Of a stretch of DNA of 64,000 nt, positions 46,522-54,246 are shown piece by piece. The notes below the pieces were generated by a model. It was not told the DNA's origin, made no database searches, and saw only the letters and a program-made list of their open reading frames with translations. The DNA lies in NCBI RefSeq assembly GCF_900112815.1, contig NZ_FOND01000003.1, positions 248,001 to 312,000 of the forward strand, given 5' to 3'. The number at the start of each line of letters is the position of its first letter. Position 1 is the first letter of the stretch. The translations under genes were made by a program, and so were the position numbers. This DNA comes from Blastococcus tunisiensis. GTDB taxonomy: Bacteria > Actinomycetota > Actinomycetes > Mycobacteriales > Geodermatophilaceae.

Positions 46522-47772
46522 GTGGGCCGGCCACCGCTCCCGCTCGGCACGTACGGCAAGGTCCTGTTCATCGCGCAGCCGAACGGCCAGGTCAAGGCCC
46601 GTGCGAAGTTTCGCGACTTCGACGGCCGAGTCCGGCTGGTGTCCAAGGTGGGTCCGTCGCGCGCCGCCGCCGAGCGGGCGCTGAAGGTCGAGCTCACCAG
46701 CCGCCAGGCGCCCGGTGGCGTCGGCGCGATCACCGCCGCCACACGAATGGCCACGTTGGCCGATGCGTGGATCGAGGCCGACCACGGCTGGTCGACCGGA
46801 ACGCAGCGCACCTACAGGTCAGTGGTCAACAAACAGGTCAAGCCGGCCTTCGGTCAGCTCTGCATCCGCGAGGTGACGTCCGGCGTGGTCAGCCGGGCGC
46901 TGGCCGCCATCGCCAAGAGCAGCGGACCGGGGGCGGCCAAGACGGCGCGGGCGTGCCTTTCCGGGATGTTCGCGCTGGCGATCCAGGACGGCGCCGTCGC
47001 GGTGAATCCGGTGCGTGACTCGACCGCCAAGATCAGCAGTGGTAAGCGGCCCCCGCGCGCACTCGCGGCGGCAGAGACCGGACGACTCGTCGAGCTGTTC
47101 CGGACCAGCGACCGCGCGGTCGAGCTCGACCTGCCCGACCTCGTCGACTGGATGCTTGCCACCGGCTGCCGGATCGGCGAAGCGCTGGCTCTGCGGTACG
47201 GGAGCAACGGCGACGGCAAGCCGATCCTCGACCTCGGGGCCGGAACCTGGGAGGTGAATGCCACCGTCGTCCGCGTTCCAGGCGCCGGGCTGACGGTCCA
47301 GCCGCGGCCGAAGACCACCGCTGGCTGGCGGATCATCGCGCTGCCCGAGTTCGCTGTCCGGATGCTGGAGGACCGGCGGGCGAGTTCTCGCCGGCAGACG
47401 GACACTCAGGTCGTCTTCCCTCCGCCGCTGGCCGGCGCCCTGCGGGATCCGTCGAACGTCTCAGGAGACCTCCGCCAGTTGCTCGACTCGTTCGAGTGCG
47501 AGACCTGCGGGGGAACGGGCTATCAGCTCGACGAGGACGGCTCCTTCAGGGCCGGGGCAGGCGGGCGACGCATCCGCTGCGAGGAGGGGCCTTGGTCGTG
47601 GGTCACCTCGCACACCTTCCGCAAGACCGTCGCCACGCGCCTCGACGAGGCCGGCCTCAGTCCGCGCCAGGTGGCCGACCAGCTGGGCCACGCCAACCCG
47701 TCCATGACGCTCGACGTCTACTTCGGCCGGCAGGTCGTCAGCGCGGAGGCGGCGCGGGTGCTGAACCGTTGA
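46522..47772 (+). CDS. Tyrosine recombinase (phage-type integrase)
   Basis: A 416-residue site-specific recombinase. The N-terminal part holds an AP2-like arm-binding region and a SAM-like core-binding helix bundle (YRSVVNKQVKPAFGQLCIREV). Catalytic residues are Arg217 in ATGCRIGEALAL, His364 and Arg367 in SHTFRKTVA, His390 in LGHANPSMT and the nucleophile Tyr400 in LDVYFGR. It has an unusual cysteine insert C326, C329 and C353 (CETC... RIRCEEG) that could bind zinc. GTG 46522 has AGGAGG upstream. Position next to tRNA-Asn indicates that it integrates an element into that gene. All catalytic residues are present, so it could be functional. Confidence 0.95.
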   Translation: MGRPPLPLGTYGKVLFIAQPNGQVKARAKFRDFDGRVRLVSKVGPSRAAAERALKVELTSRQAPGGVGAITAATRMATLADAWIEADHGWSTGTQRTYRSVVNKQVKPAFGQLCIREVTSGVVSRALAAIAKSSGPGAAKTARACLSGMFALAIQDGAVAVNPVRDSTAKISSGKRPPRALAAAETGRLVELFRTSDRAVELDLPDLVDWMLATGCRIGEALALRYGSNGDGKPILDLGAGTWEVNATVVRVPGAGLTVQPRPKTTAGWRIIALPEFAVRMLEDRRASSRRQTDTQVVFPPPLAGALRDPSNVSGDLRQLLDSFECETCGGTGYQLDEDGSFRAGAGGRRIRCEEGPWSWVTSHTFRKTVATRLDEAGLSPRQVADQLGHANPSMTLDVYFGRQVVSAEAARVLNR

Positions 47773-47828
47773 GCTGTCATCGCCGTGAAGTCCTGGCACG
47801 GCGGGGGGGCGGCGCTGACTCCCGCCGC

Positions 47829-48032
47829 TCACCCCGCTCGATCGGCGCGCCCTGCCTCCGCCTGCTCATGCAGCCACGCGGTCACGTCAGCGCGCCGGTA
47901 GACCACGCGACGCCCCACACGGAAGCTGTGCGGCCCGGTGCCGAGGTGCCGCCAGTACCTCAGCGTGGAGATGGGGGAGCGCATGATCTGGGCAACCTCG
48001 GCCGTGGTCAGCAGGTCATCGGGATTCTCCAA
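47829..48032 (-). CDS. Excisionase-like helix-turn-helix protein
   Basis: A 67-residue MerR/AlpA-type winged helix-turn-helix protein (LLTTAEVAQIMRSPISTLRYWRH, then VGRRVVYRRADVTAWL). Proteins of this sort act as excisionases or regulators of the integrase in actinobacterial elements. It is encoded opposite to the integrase with 56 bases between the ends. TTG 48032 is the start, with GAGGAG about seven bases upstream. Confidence 0.85.
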   Translation of the reverse strand: MENPDDLLTTAEVAQIMRSPISTLRYWRHLGTGPHSFRVGRRVVYRRADVTAWLHEQAEAGRADRAG

Positions 48033-48529
48033 GGCGCGCTCCTCTGGGGGTTAGTGACGCGGGCCGGGTGGGCTCACAGCGCAAGGTAGGCCCAGGTATC
48101 GACAGCTCGTCCGCGGTCGCGTATCGGCGGGAGACTGCGAACCCGACGCGACCGCACCGGGACTTCTGCGGCGGCAACGGACGGACCAGCGGGGGCTCCA
48201 AAGACGGCCGGGGCGCCCTTCCCGCCGATCAGCCACCCGAGCGCGGCTACACCGCGGCAGTGGTCCAACTCGTAGATCCGCACCGGCCGCCCGCCACCAC
48301 TTGCGTGGTGGAGGGGCGCCGCGATGGTGCGGGAGGCCCGCCGGCTCTCATGGGAGACGGCGAACGCGTTCCTGCTCGGCTGCGGCCCGTACGGCGAGGG
48401 CCCTGTCGCTGCTCGGCCCGGCCCCATGCCGCCGGGCCGATGCCGCAGCGGCCGACCTAGTACCGCGGCCGCCAACCTTCGCCCTGCCGATGCAGCGCGG
48501 TCACAGTCCCCTTGAAGTGAGGGGGACGG
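48033..48529. other. Intergenic region, no convincing gene
   Basis: Several overlapping short frames exist on both strands (for example 48324-48515 + and 48074-48475 -), but none shows a ribosome binding site, consistent G/C third positions or a recognisable domain. The stretch may contain decayed remains of element genes and the promoter of the excisionase gene. Confidence 0.5.
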
Positions 48530-49975
48530 TCAGGCGACAGGCAGGCCGACCAGGGCAGCGACGAGGCCGAGGACCGCGCACACGCCCAGGGTTCGTAGCA
48601 CCGACCACTTGACCCGGAACAGCAGGATCGCGGCAACGACGGCAATTACCACGGCGACAGGGCGCAGCGTGCCCGGGTCTGGCAGTTCCAGGTTCAGCAT
48701 CGCTCGGTCCATCCGCACCGTGTCGGAGAACAGCGTGTGGATCGCGAAGTAGACGCCCAGGTTGGCGATGACGCCGACAACGGCGGCGGTGATGCCGGTG
48801 AGAGCGGCGGACAGCGACCGGTTGCCGCGCAGCCGTTCCATGTAGGGGGCGCCGAGCAGAACGAACAAGAAGCTCGGCACGAAAGTCACCCAGGTGACCA
48901 GCAGCGACGCCAGGACGGCGGCCACCCACGGGTCCAGGCTCCCGGGGTCGCGGTAGGCCCCGAGGAACGCGACGAACTGCACGACCATGATCAGCGGCCC
49001 GGGCGTGGTCTCGGCCAGGGCCAGCCCGCGGACCATCTCTCCGGGGGCCAGCCAGCCGTAGACCTGCACCGCCTGCTGGGCGACGTAGGCCAGCACCGCG
49101 TAGGCGCCGCCGAAGGTCACCACTGCCGCTCCGGAGAAGAACAGTCCCTGCTGGGTGAAGACGCTGTGCGCGCCGGTGAGCACCGCGACCGCGGCGAGGG
49201 GCACTCCCCAGACGAGCAGGCCGACGAGCAGCACCTTGAACGTGCGCCGCGTCGTGGGGGGCTCGGTGTGCAGGACGTCGTCGGAGATGACCGGGGACGG
49301 CCCGGTCTCGGCGGCATCGGCCTTGCCCTTCTGCGGCAGGGCCGAGGGCCGCCAGCGGGCCAGCGCCCAGCCGGCCAGCGCGGCGAGCGCGACAACGACC
49401 GGGAACGGGACGCCGAACAGTGCCAGCGCCAGGAAGGCGAGCACGGCGATGACGACCAGGACGCGGCTGTTCAGGGCGCGCTTGGCGACTCGGACGACGG
49501 CCTGCGCGACGATCGCGAGCACCGCCGGCGCCAGCCCGGCGAAGACCGCCAGCACGGCGGTCGTGGAGCCGAAGGCCACGTAGATGGCCGACAGCACCAG
49601 CAGGGCGATGACACCGGGGAGGACGAACAGGCCGCCGGCTAGCAGCCCGCCGCGGGTCCCGTGCAGCAGCCAGCCGACGTAGGTGGCCAACTGCTGGGCC
49701 TCCGGGCCGGGCAGCAACATGCAGTAGTTCATCGCGTGCAGGAACCGGCGCTGACCGATCCACCGCTTCTCGTCTACCAGCGTGCGCTGCATGACCGCGA
49801 TCTGGCCGGCCGGGCCGCCGAAGGTCTGCAGCGAGATCGCGAACCATGCGCGCACCGCGGTGCCGAAGGGCACTACCGTCTGCGCCTGCGGTCGCGTAGC
49901 CGAGGGTTCGTGTCCCGTAAGTGCTGCCGGGGTCGGGGGTGCGGGGTCCTGCTCGGTGCGGGCGTCGCGGTCCAT
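48530..49975 (-). CDS. chrA: Chromate transporter ChrA
   Basis: A 481-residue CHR-family membrane protein with two homologous halves, each beginning with the conserved G-G-P/F-G-G segments (SLQTFGGPAGQIAVMQ and VTFGGAYAVLAYV), PGP motifs (LLPGPEAQQLATYVG and TTPGPLIMVVQF) and about ten hydrophobic helices. ChrA exports chromate driven by the proton gradient. ATG 49975 has AAGGAAG in front. It lies 13 bases after the ChrB C-terminal gene in a three-gene operon chrB(N)-chrB(C)-chrA read on the - strand. Confidence 0.93.
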   Translation of the reverse strand: MDRDARTEQDPAPPTPAALTGHEPSATRPQAQTVVPFGTAVRAWFAISLQTFGGPAGQIAVMQRTLVDEKRWIGQRRFLHAMNYCMLLPGPEAQQLATYVGWLLHGTRGGLLAGGLFVLPGVIALLVLSAIYVAFGSTTAVLAVFAGLAPAVLAIVAQAVVRVAKRALNSRVLVVIAVLAFLALALFGVPFPVVVALAALAGWALARWRPSALPQKGKADAAETGPSPVISDDVLHTEPPTTRRTFKVLLVGLLVWGVPLAAVAVLTGAHSVFTQQGLFFSGAAVVTFGGAYAVLAYVAQQAVQVYGWLAPGEMVRGLALAETTPGPLIMVVQFVAFLGAYRDPGSLDPWVAAVLASLLVTWVTFVPSFLFVLLGAPYMERLRGNRSLSAALTGITAAVVGVIANLGVYFAIHTLFSDTVRMDRAMLNLELPDPGTLRPVAVVIAVVAAILLFRVKWSVLRTLGVCAVLGLVAALVGLPVA

Positions 49976-49988
49976 AGCTTCCTTGGGG

Positions 49989-50420
49989 TCAGGCCGGCTC
50001 GCGGCCGAGCAGCAGGCGGCGGCGGTGGTACTCGTAGAGCCCGTCGAAGACGGGGCCGGAGACGGTGAGGGTCTGCTCGTCAGTACCGATCATCGTCAGA
50101 CCGCGCAGGAGAACGTCCAGGCCGGCGGCCTCGGGGGCGTCGAAGCGTTCGTCGTCGAGGTCGGCCTCGTGCACGGCCTCGGCAATCCGCCAGAGCACCG
50201 GGTCGGTGAGGTCGTGGCGGCGCAGGATGGTCTCGAAGGAGCAGTCACCGCCGTGGTGGCCCAGATCGACGCCGCGCATGTCAAAGGGGGTCGCATCAGG
50301 CGGCACGTCGGCGGGGTCGGCGACGAAGACGAACTCGGCCTCGTGGTCGAGGAAGCGGCGGATCAACCAGGCGCAGGCGGCGCGGTCGATGTGCACCCCG
50401 GCTCGGGTCGCCCACCTCAC
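49989..50420 (-). CDS. ChrB C-terminal domain protein (chromate resistance)
   Basis: A 143-residue protein equal to the C-terminal Chrome_resist domain: WATRAGVHIDRAACAWLIRRFLD, FVFVADPADVPPDATPFDMRG, then HHGGDCSFETILRRHDL. In many bacteria this domain is fused to the N-terminal half of ChrB, a chromate-responsive regulator. GTG 50420 overlaps the stop of the preceding gene as GTGA, so the two halves are separate proteins made in equal amount, unless a sequencing frameshift separates them. Confidence 0.88.
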   Translation of the reverse strand: MRWATRAGVHIDRAACAWLIRRFLDHEAEFVFVADPADVPPDATPFDMRGVDLGHHGGDCSFETILRRHDLTDPVLWRIAEAVHEADLDDERFDAPEAAGLDVLLRGLTMIGTDEQTLTVSGPVFDGLYEYHRRRLLLGREPA

Positions 50421-50950
50421 GGCGCCGGCTCCGACACCTGAACGGGGGTCGGCCTATCGGCCGCCCCTGCGACGACGGCCGCGAGTTCGCGCAGCGCCGC
50501 TGCGGCCACCTCCCGCTCTGGCGGCGGAAAGAAGTCCCGCCGGTTGACCGCTCGCCACTCGGCCCGCGCGCGATGAAGTGCGCGTACCCGGTCCGCGGGC
50601 TCGGCTGCGGCGGCCCCGCGGCACTGCTTGGCCACCGCCAAGTACTCCTGTGCCCGGGCGGCGGCCATCCCCGCCGCCACTTCCCGCTCCTGTGCCGCCG
50701 AGGCGGGCCTGGCCACCCACAGTCCCGCGGTCCCGCTGGCCTCCGCCACGTCGCCAGCCAGCCATTCCAGCTGTTCCCGGGTCCGCGCGTCGGCCGGCAG
50801 CGCGACCAGACCGTCACCGAGCTGTGCTACCCCAAGGCGCTTCAGCCGGCGCCACAGCGTGGTCCGTGGTCCCGACGGCTCGCGCGGCAGCCGGTAGGAA
50901 AGCAGTACCCACTCGCTGGGGCCGGGTCGCTCAACCGGAATCTGCGACAC
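50417..50950 (-). CDS. ChrB N-terminal domain protein (chromate-sensing regulator half)
   Basis: A 177-residue protein corresponding to the N-terminal part of ChrB: EWVLLSYRLPREPSG, TTLWRRLKRLGVAQLGDGLVALPAD, then coiled helices and FFPPPEREVAAAAL. The homologous region resembles the PaaX C-terminal domain. GTG 50950 is chosen because homology starts there; further in-frame GTGs up to 51019 would run through a 16-base palindrome. No ordinary ribosome binding site is seen at 50950, so the start is uncertain. It forms an operon with the ChrB C-terminal gene and chrA. Confidence 0.75.
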   Translation of the reverse strand: MSQIPVERPGPSEWVLLSYRLPREPSGPRTTLWRRLKRLGVAQLGDGLVALPADARTREQLEWLAGDVAEASGTAGLWVARPASAAQEREVAAGMAAARAQEYLAVAKQCRGAAAAEPADRVRALHRARAEWRAVNRRDFFPPPEREVAAAALRELAAVVAGAADRPTPVQVSEPAP

Positions 50951-50957
50951 GCACGGA

Positions 50958-50973
50958 TGCAACCATGGTTGCA
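50958..50973. promoter_or_regulatory. Perfect 16-base palindrome upstream of the chr operon
   Basis: TGCAACCATGGTTGCA is identical on both strands and lies just before the ChrB N-terminal gene. It is a strong candidate operator for chromate-dependent control by ChrB. Confidence 0.6.
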
Positions 50974-51067
50974 CCGATGCGTCCACTCGCGGATCTGCTG
51001 TGCCTCCCGCGGGGGACACGCGGGTGCAGAAAAGCTGCCTTCGGGGCGAACGTTGCCGGGCGCGGCA

Positions 51068-51661
51068 CTAGTCCTCGCCGTGCTTGCCGGCCTTCCAGCC
51101 GTGCTCCTGGAGATGGTCGGTGGCCCAGGTGAGGGGCGAGCGCTCGAGCTGGGTGGCCATGGTGTCGTTCCATCGGTTGAGGAAGCCGAAGTTGGCGATC
51201 ACGGCGACGATCTCGACGATCTGGTCATCGCTGAAGTAGCGCGCAAGTTCGGCCATGTCCTCATCCGTGACCGCGTTGGGGGTCAGGCCGGCGCCCCGTG
51301 CGACACGTAATGCCGCGCGCTCGGCGTCGGTGAACAGCGGGTTGGCTTCAAAGTCCCAGACCGCGGCGAGCTTGCGGGCGTCGGCGCCCCGCTGTTCGGC
51401 GACGTGGGAGGTGTGCGCTTGGCAGTAGGCGCAGCCCGCCGCGCTCGAGACCACAGTGGCGATGAGTTGCTTCAGGACTCCGCCGACCTCGCCCTCGGCC
51501 ATGGCGACGGCGTTGAGCCGGGCGAAGGCCTCCATGATCTCCGGTCGGCGAGCCATCGTCAGTGTGCTGTTGGGGAGCACACCGAGCGCCGCCTCCACAG
51601 CGCGGAAGGTGTCTTCGTACTGCGGCAGCGACTCGCGTGGCAGCGGCTCGACTCGTGGCAT
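51068..51661 (-). CDS. AhpD-like / carboxymuconolactone decarboxylase family protein
   Basis: A 197-residue all-helical protein with the redox motif CAYCQAH (C77, C80, H83) of the CMD/AhpD superfamily, and a C-terminal FGFLNRWNDTMAT helix that is typical of the peroxidase-related branch. It probably has thiol-dependent peroxidase or disulfide-reductase activity. ATG 51661 has GGGAGGA in front. It is upstream of, and on the same strand as, the chr operon; oxidative stress during chromate reduction would make an AhpD-like enzyme useful, which is inference. Confidence 0.88.
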   Translation of the reverse strand: MPRVEPLPRESLPQYEDTFRAVEAALGVLPNSTLTMARRPEIMEAFARLNAVAMAEGEVGGVLKQLIATVVSSAAGCAYCQAHTSHVAEQRGADARKLAAVWDFEANPLFTDAERAALRVARGAGLTPNAVTDEDMAELARYFSDDQIVEIVAVIANFGFLNRWNDTMATQLERSPLTWATDHLQEHGWKAGKHGED

Positions 51662-51966
51662 GCGTCCTCCCGGACCTTCGAACGATGTCCCTGAGTGCTC
51701 GAGCTGAGCGGCTCCGGTGGGTACAGCATGCCTTCGTATCCGAGCGCGGTGTGCGGCGCCTCATAGTGCGGCGTCGACGCCGAGGCCAGGGTCCAAGAGC
51801 GCGTAGACGGTCGCCCGCGACCAGGCCGAACCAGAGATGCCGGGCGAGGAACGTGACGCCGTCCCGACGGCCGTAGTCGCGGTAGAAGAGATGAAGGCGC
51901 CGAGCAGCCAGTGGTGATGTGGATGGCGGCTCACTGTCCACAGATCTGCCTGAAAGCGTTCCGTCG
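51662..51966. other. Intergenic region with a possible transposase remnant
   Basis: No intact gene. On the - strand around 51770-51700 the frame reads HYEAPHTALGYEGMLYPPEP, which recalls the C-terminal part of IS-type transposases (APHTALGY followed by a Pro-rich end). No further transposase motif and no inverted repeats were found. It may be the end of a decayed insertion sequence. Confidence 0.3.
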
Positions 51967-51996
51967 TCATAATGTCGGTGCAGCTTTACGTTATGA
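51967..51996 (+). promoter_or_regulatory. Promoter/operator overlapping the coiled-coil gene start
   Basis: CATAAT at 51968-51973 is a good -10 box, and TCATAA (51967-51972) with TTATGA (51991-51996) forms an inverted repeat that spans the -10 box and the ATG at 51993. A regulator bound there would block transcription. Confidence 0.45.
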
Positions 51997-53195
51997 GTCA
52001 GCCGACTGACAGCGACACGGAACGCCGTATCTGCCGCTTTCCCGGCTGCCGTCGTCCGGCGGCGGCCTCGCAGTCCGGGGCAGGCCGCCCGCCGGAGTAC
52101 TGCGACGACAGCGCGCACAACCGGACCGCCGCCTGGCACGCCCGTCGCCGGCTGCGCACGGAACAGTCCGAGCACGCTTCCGGGATCGAGCACCGGCCGA
52201 TCGATGCCGCGCGACAGCGGGCAAGTGAGTTGCACGGCCAGGTCGCCGGCATGATCGAGCACTTGAATCAGCAGCTGAAAGGGTTGCTCGAGGAGCTGCG
52301 GACGGTGGCCGATCCGGAGGCCGCCGAGCTACAGATCGAAGCTGTGACGAGCGAGGCGGCAGAGCAGGTGGCGACCGCCGCGGCTCGCGCCAGCCGGGCC
52401 GAGCAAGCGCAACAGCGCGCCCAGGCCGAGCGCGCGGAGGCTGACTCCGCTGCGGAGGAGGCCTCTGCCCTGAGCGAGCAGCTCCGTACCGGGCTCGAAG
52501 AGGCTCGCCAGCAGCTAACGGAGGCCGAGACCGAGCGAGACAGCCTGAACGCCGAGCTGGCCAACGCCCTCGCGGCCGTCGACGCAGAGCGAAAGCGGTC
52601 CGCCGCGAAGTTGATCGATCTCGCGGGAAAGCTGACCGTCGTCGAGGCGCGGCTGGTCGAGGCACACGGCGACCGCGACGCTGCGATTCGACGAGCGGAA
52701 GCCGCGACGGTCGCGCAGTCCGAGGTGGAAGAGCGATCCCGCAACGCTGTCGAGCGGGCCGACGCCGAGTCGGCGCGCGCTGCCCGTGCCGAGGATGCGG
52801 TCGAATCGGTACGTCGGAGCCTGGCGGAGGCTGACCGGCAAGCCGCAGGCTTCCGTGACGAGGTCAGCGACCTACGAGGGAAGCTGGCGGCGATGACTGC
52901 CCAGCGGGACGCCGCCATGCACGACGCTGAGCGCGAGAAGACCCATGGCCACCAGCGAGTCGACGACCTGCGTGCCCGTCACGAGGAGGAGAACCGACGA
53001 CTGCGCGAGGAACTCGCCGATTTGCGCGGCGAGCGCAACATGGCGCGCGACGAAGCCCGCGTGCAGCGCAGCAGAGCCGAAGCCCGACTCGACAACGCCG
53101 TGTCAACCAAGGCGCGGCGCCCACAGCCGCACGCGGGACGCGCACGGCGGCGAGGCGGGATCACGGCCACAGGAACCGAAGAGACCCGCGACTGA
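51993..53195 (+). CDS. Coiled-coil protein with N-terminal cysteine motif
   Basis: A 400-residue protein. The N-terminus has C14, C19, C37 and H42 (CRFPGC ... EYCDDSAHNRTAAWHARRR), a compact putative zinc motif followed by a basic helix. From about residue 65 to 370 it is almost entirely predicted coiled coil (Ala/Glu/Arg heptads), with a basic tail ending RRRGGITATGTEE. The design recalls KfrA-type plasmid DNA-binding proteins, where a DNA-binding head is joined to a long coiled coil, and I have seen similar cysteine motifs in actinobacterial plasmid and element proteins. ATG 51972 in the same frame overlaps the -10 box, so 51993 is preferred. Confidence 0.7.
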   Translation: MSQPTDSDTERRICRFPGCRRPAAASQSGAGRPPEYCDDSAHNRTAAWHARRRLRTEQSEHASGIEHRPIDAARQRASELHGQVAGMIEHLNQQLKGLLEELRTVADPEAAELQIEAVTSEAAEQVATAAARASRAEQAQQRAQAERAEADSAAEEASALSEQLRTGLEEARQQLTEAETERDSLNAELANALAAVDAERKRSAAKLIDLAGKLTVVEARLVEAHGDRDAAIRRAEAATVAQSEVEERSRNAVERADAESARAARAEDAVESVRRSLAEADRQAAGFRDEVSDLRGKLAAMTAQRDAAMHDAEREKTHGHQRVDDLRARHEEENRRLREELADLRGERNMARDEARVQRSRAEARLDNAVSTKARRPQPHAGRARRRGGITATGTEETRD

Positions 53196-53346
53196 CACCG
53201 GAGCAGCGTGGCCGAGTTCGTCCTACGCGCCTTGCGCGGTGACGGAAGTGGCGATGAAGTCGCCCCGTTGGGACCGGCGCCCTGCTGCCGTGCCAGAGAT
53301 GCTGCTCGGGGAACCCACCGACAACCGTTTCGGATGGACGTCACAG

Positions 53347-53985
53347 TCAGAGGGCGGCCGCGAGCAAAAAGCCCGCCGCGAGGGCAGGGCCGTAGGGCAA
53401 GTTATCCCGGCGGTCCCCGCCGCGCATCAAGGTGATCACGACCTGCGTCACGGTGATCAGGGAGAAGGCGGCGAGGGCCAACAACAAGCCCCGATGCGTG
53501 GCGTGTCCGAGACCCAGACCACCGAGCACAGCCAGGCGAACGTCACCGACCCCTGCTCCCGCGAACCGCCAGCACAACAGCAGGACGACTCCCGCCGCCG
53601 CAGCAGCGAGGCCGCTGATGAGCAGGCCGAGCCAGTCACCGTGCACGGTGAAGCCGACGGTCAGCAGTACGCCGGTGCCGACGGCGGCCTGCCGGACCAG
53701 TGGTGTCGGGATGCGTTGGGTTACCGCATCGCAGGACGCCGCGGCGACCAAGGCGCATCCCCAGACCAGCAGGGCAGGCACCAGCCACCACGTCCCCGCA
53801 CGGAAAGACGTCACGATCGCTGCGGCTCCCGCCCCGCCGCCGGCGACGGCGCTGGTCAGCGCCACGCCCGGACGGGCAGCGTCGATCCGCGCCAACTGCG
53901 CGAGCCCGTGCGCAGTCAGCCAGGGCGTAGCTGCGGCGCCGACCAGCGCTCCCGCCACCAAGGCGACCATCCACATGTCGTTCAT
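53347..53985 (-). CDS. Prepilin peptidase (A24 family)
   Basis: A 212-residue membrane aspartyl protease. The two catalytic aspartates are Asp86 in AAASCDAVTQRIPT and Asp148 in GAGVGDVRLAVLGG, and six or seven hydrophobic segments are seen. The N-terminal cysteine-rich methylase domain of large type IV prepilin peptidases is absent, as in TadV/CpaA. It would cut the short prepilin-like proteins encoded 7-9 kb further on. The start ATG 53985 has GAGGGTGG upstream; GTG 54012 in frame is possible. It is divergent from the secretion cluster. Confidence 0.88.
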   Translation of the reverse strand: MNDMWMVALVAGALVGAAATPWLTAHGLAQLARIDAARPGVALTSAVAGGGAGAAAIVTSFRAGTWWLVPALLVWGCALVAAASCDAVTQRIPTPLVRQAAVGTGVLLTVGFTVHGDWLGLLISGLAAAAAGVVLLLCWRFAGAGVGDVRLAVLGGLGLGHATHRGLLLALAAFSLITVTQVVITLMRGGDRRDNLPYGPALAAGFLLAAAL

Positions 53986-54246
53986 CCGCTGGCGGCCACC
54001 CTCGACCTCCACAGGGATCTCGTCCTGATCCTCGCCGCGCCGACCCTGTGGATATCTGCGCCACCCCAGCTTGCGGTGCGGCAGCGTGTCATTAGCGCGC
54101 GATACACCCAGATGGGGAGGGCGAGTGACGGACCCAGGGACGAACTGTCACCCGAAAGGGTGGGAAGGCGACGGCGGTCAGGTGTCCGCTCAATACGGAG
54201 GGCAACCTCGGTCGACGGACGATGACGCGCTGGGAGGTGATCAGGC
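53986..54246. promoter_or_regulatory. Divergent promoter region of the Tad-like cluster
   Basis: This 261-base gap separates the prepilin peptidase gene from the rest of the cluster. It contains a 9-base inverted repeat, TCCACAGGG (54008-54016) with CCCTGTGGA (54044-54052), and a short GNRA-capped hairpin, CACCC-GAAA-GGGTG (54149-54162). A near-consensus GGGAGGTGATC precedes the first gene. No convincing -10/-35 pair was found. Confidence 0.4.

Noticed and set aside
48033-48529. Short frames such as 48324-48515 (+) and 48074-48475 (-)
   Set aside because: No ribosome binding sites, no known motif and no consistent codon pattern; they overlap one another.
51700-51770. A transposase gene
   Set aside because: Only a 20-residue stretch recalls a transposase end. 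There is no DDE region, no inverted repeats and no complete frame, so it is listed only as a possible remnant.
51934-54053. DnaA-box-like strings (TGTCCACAG near 51935 and TGTGGATAT near 54047) as a replication origin
   Set aside because: There are only two imperfect boxes 2 kb apart, without an AT-rich unwinding region or iterons. The second is part of an inverted repeat that explains it better.
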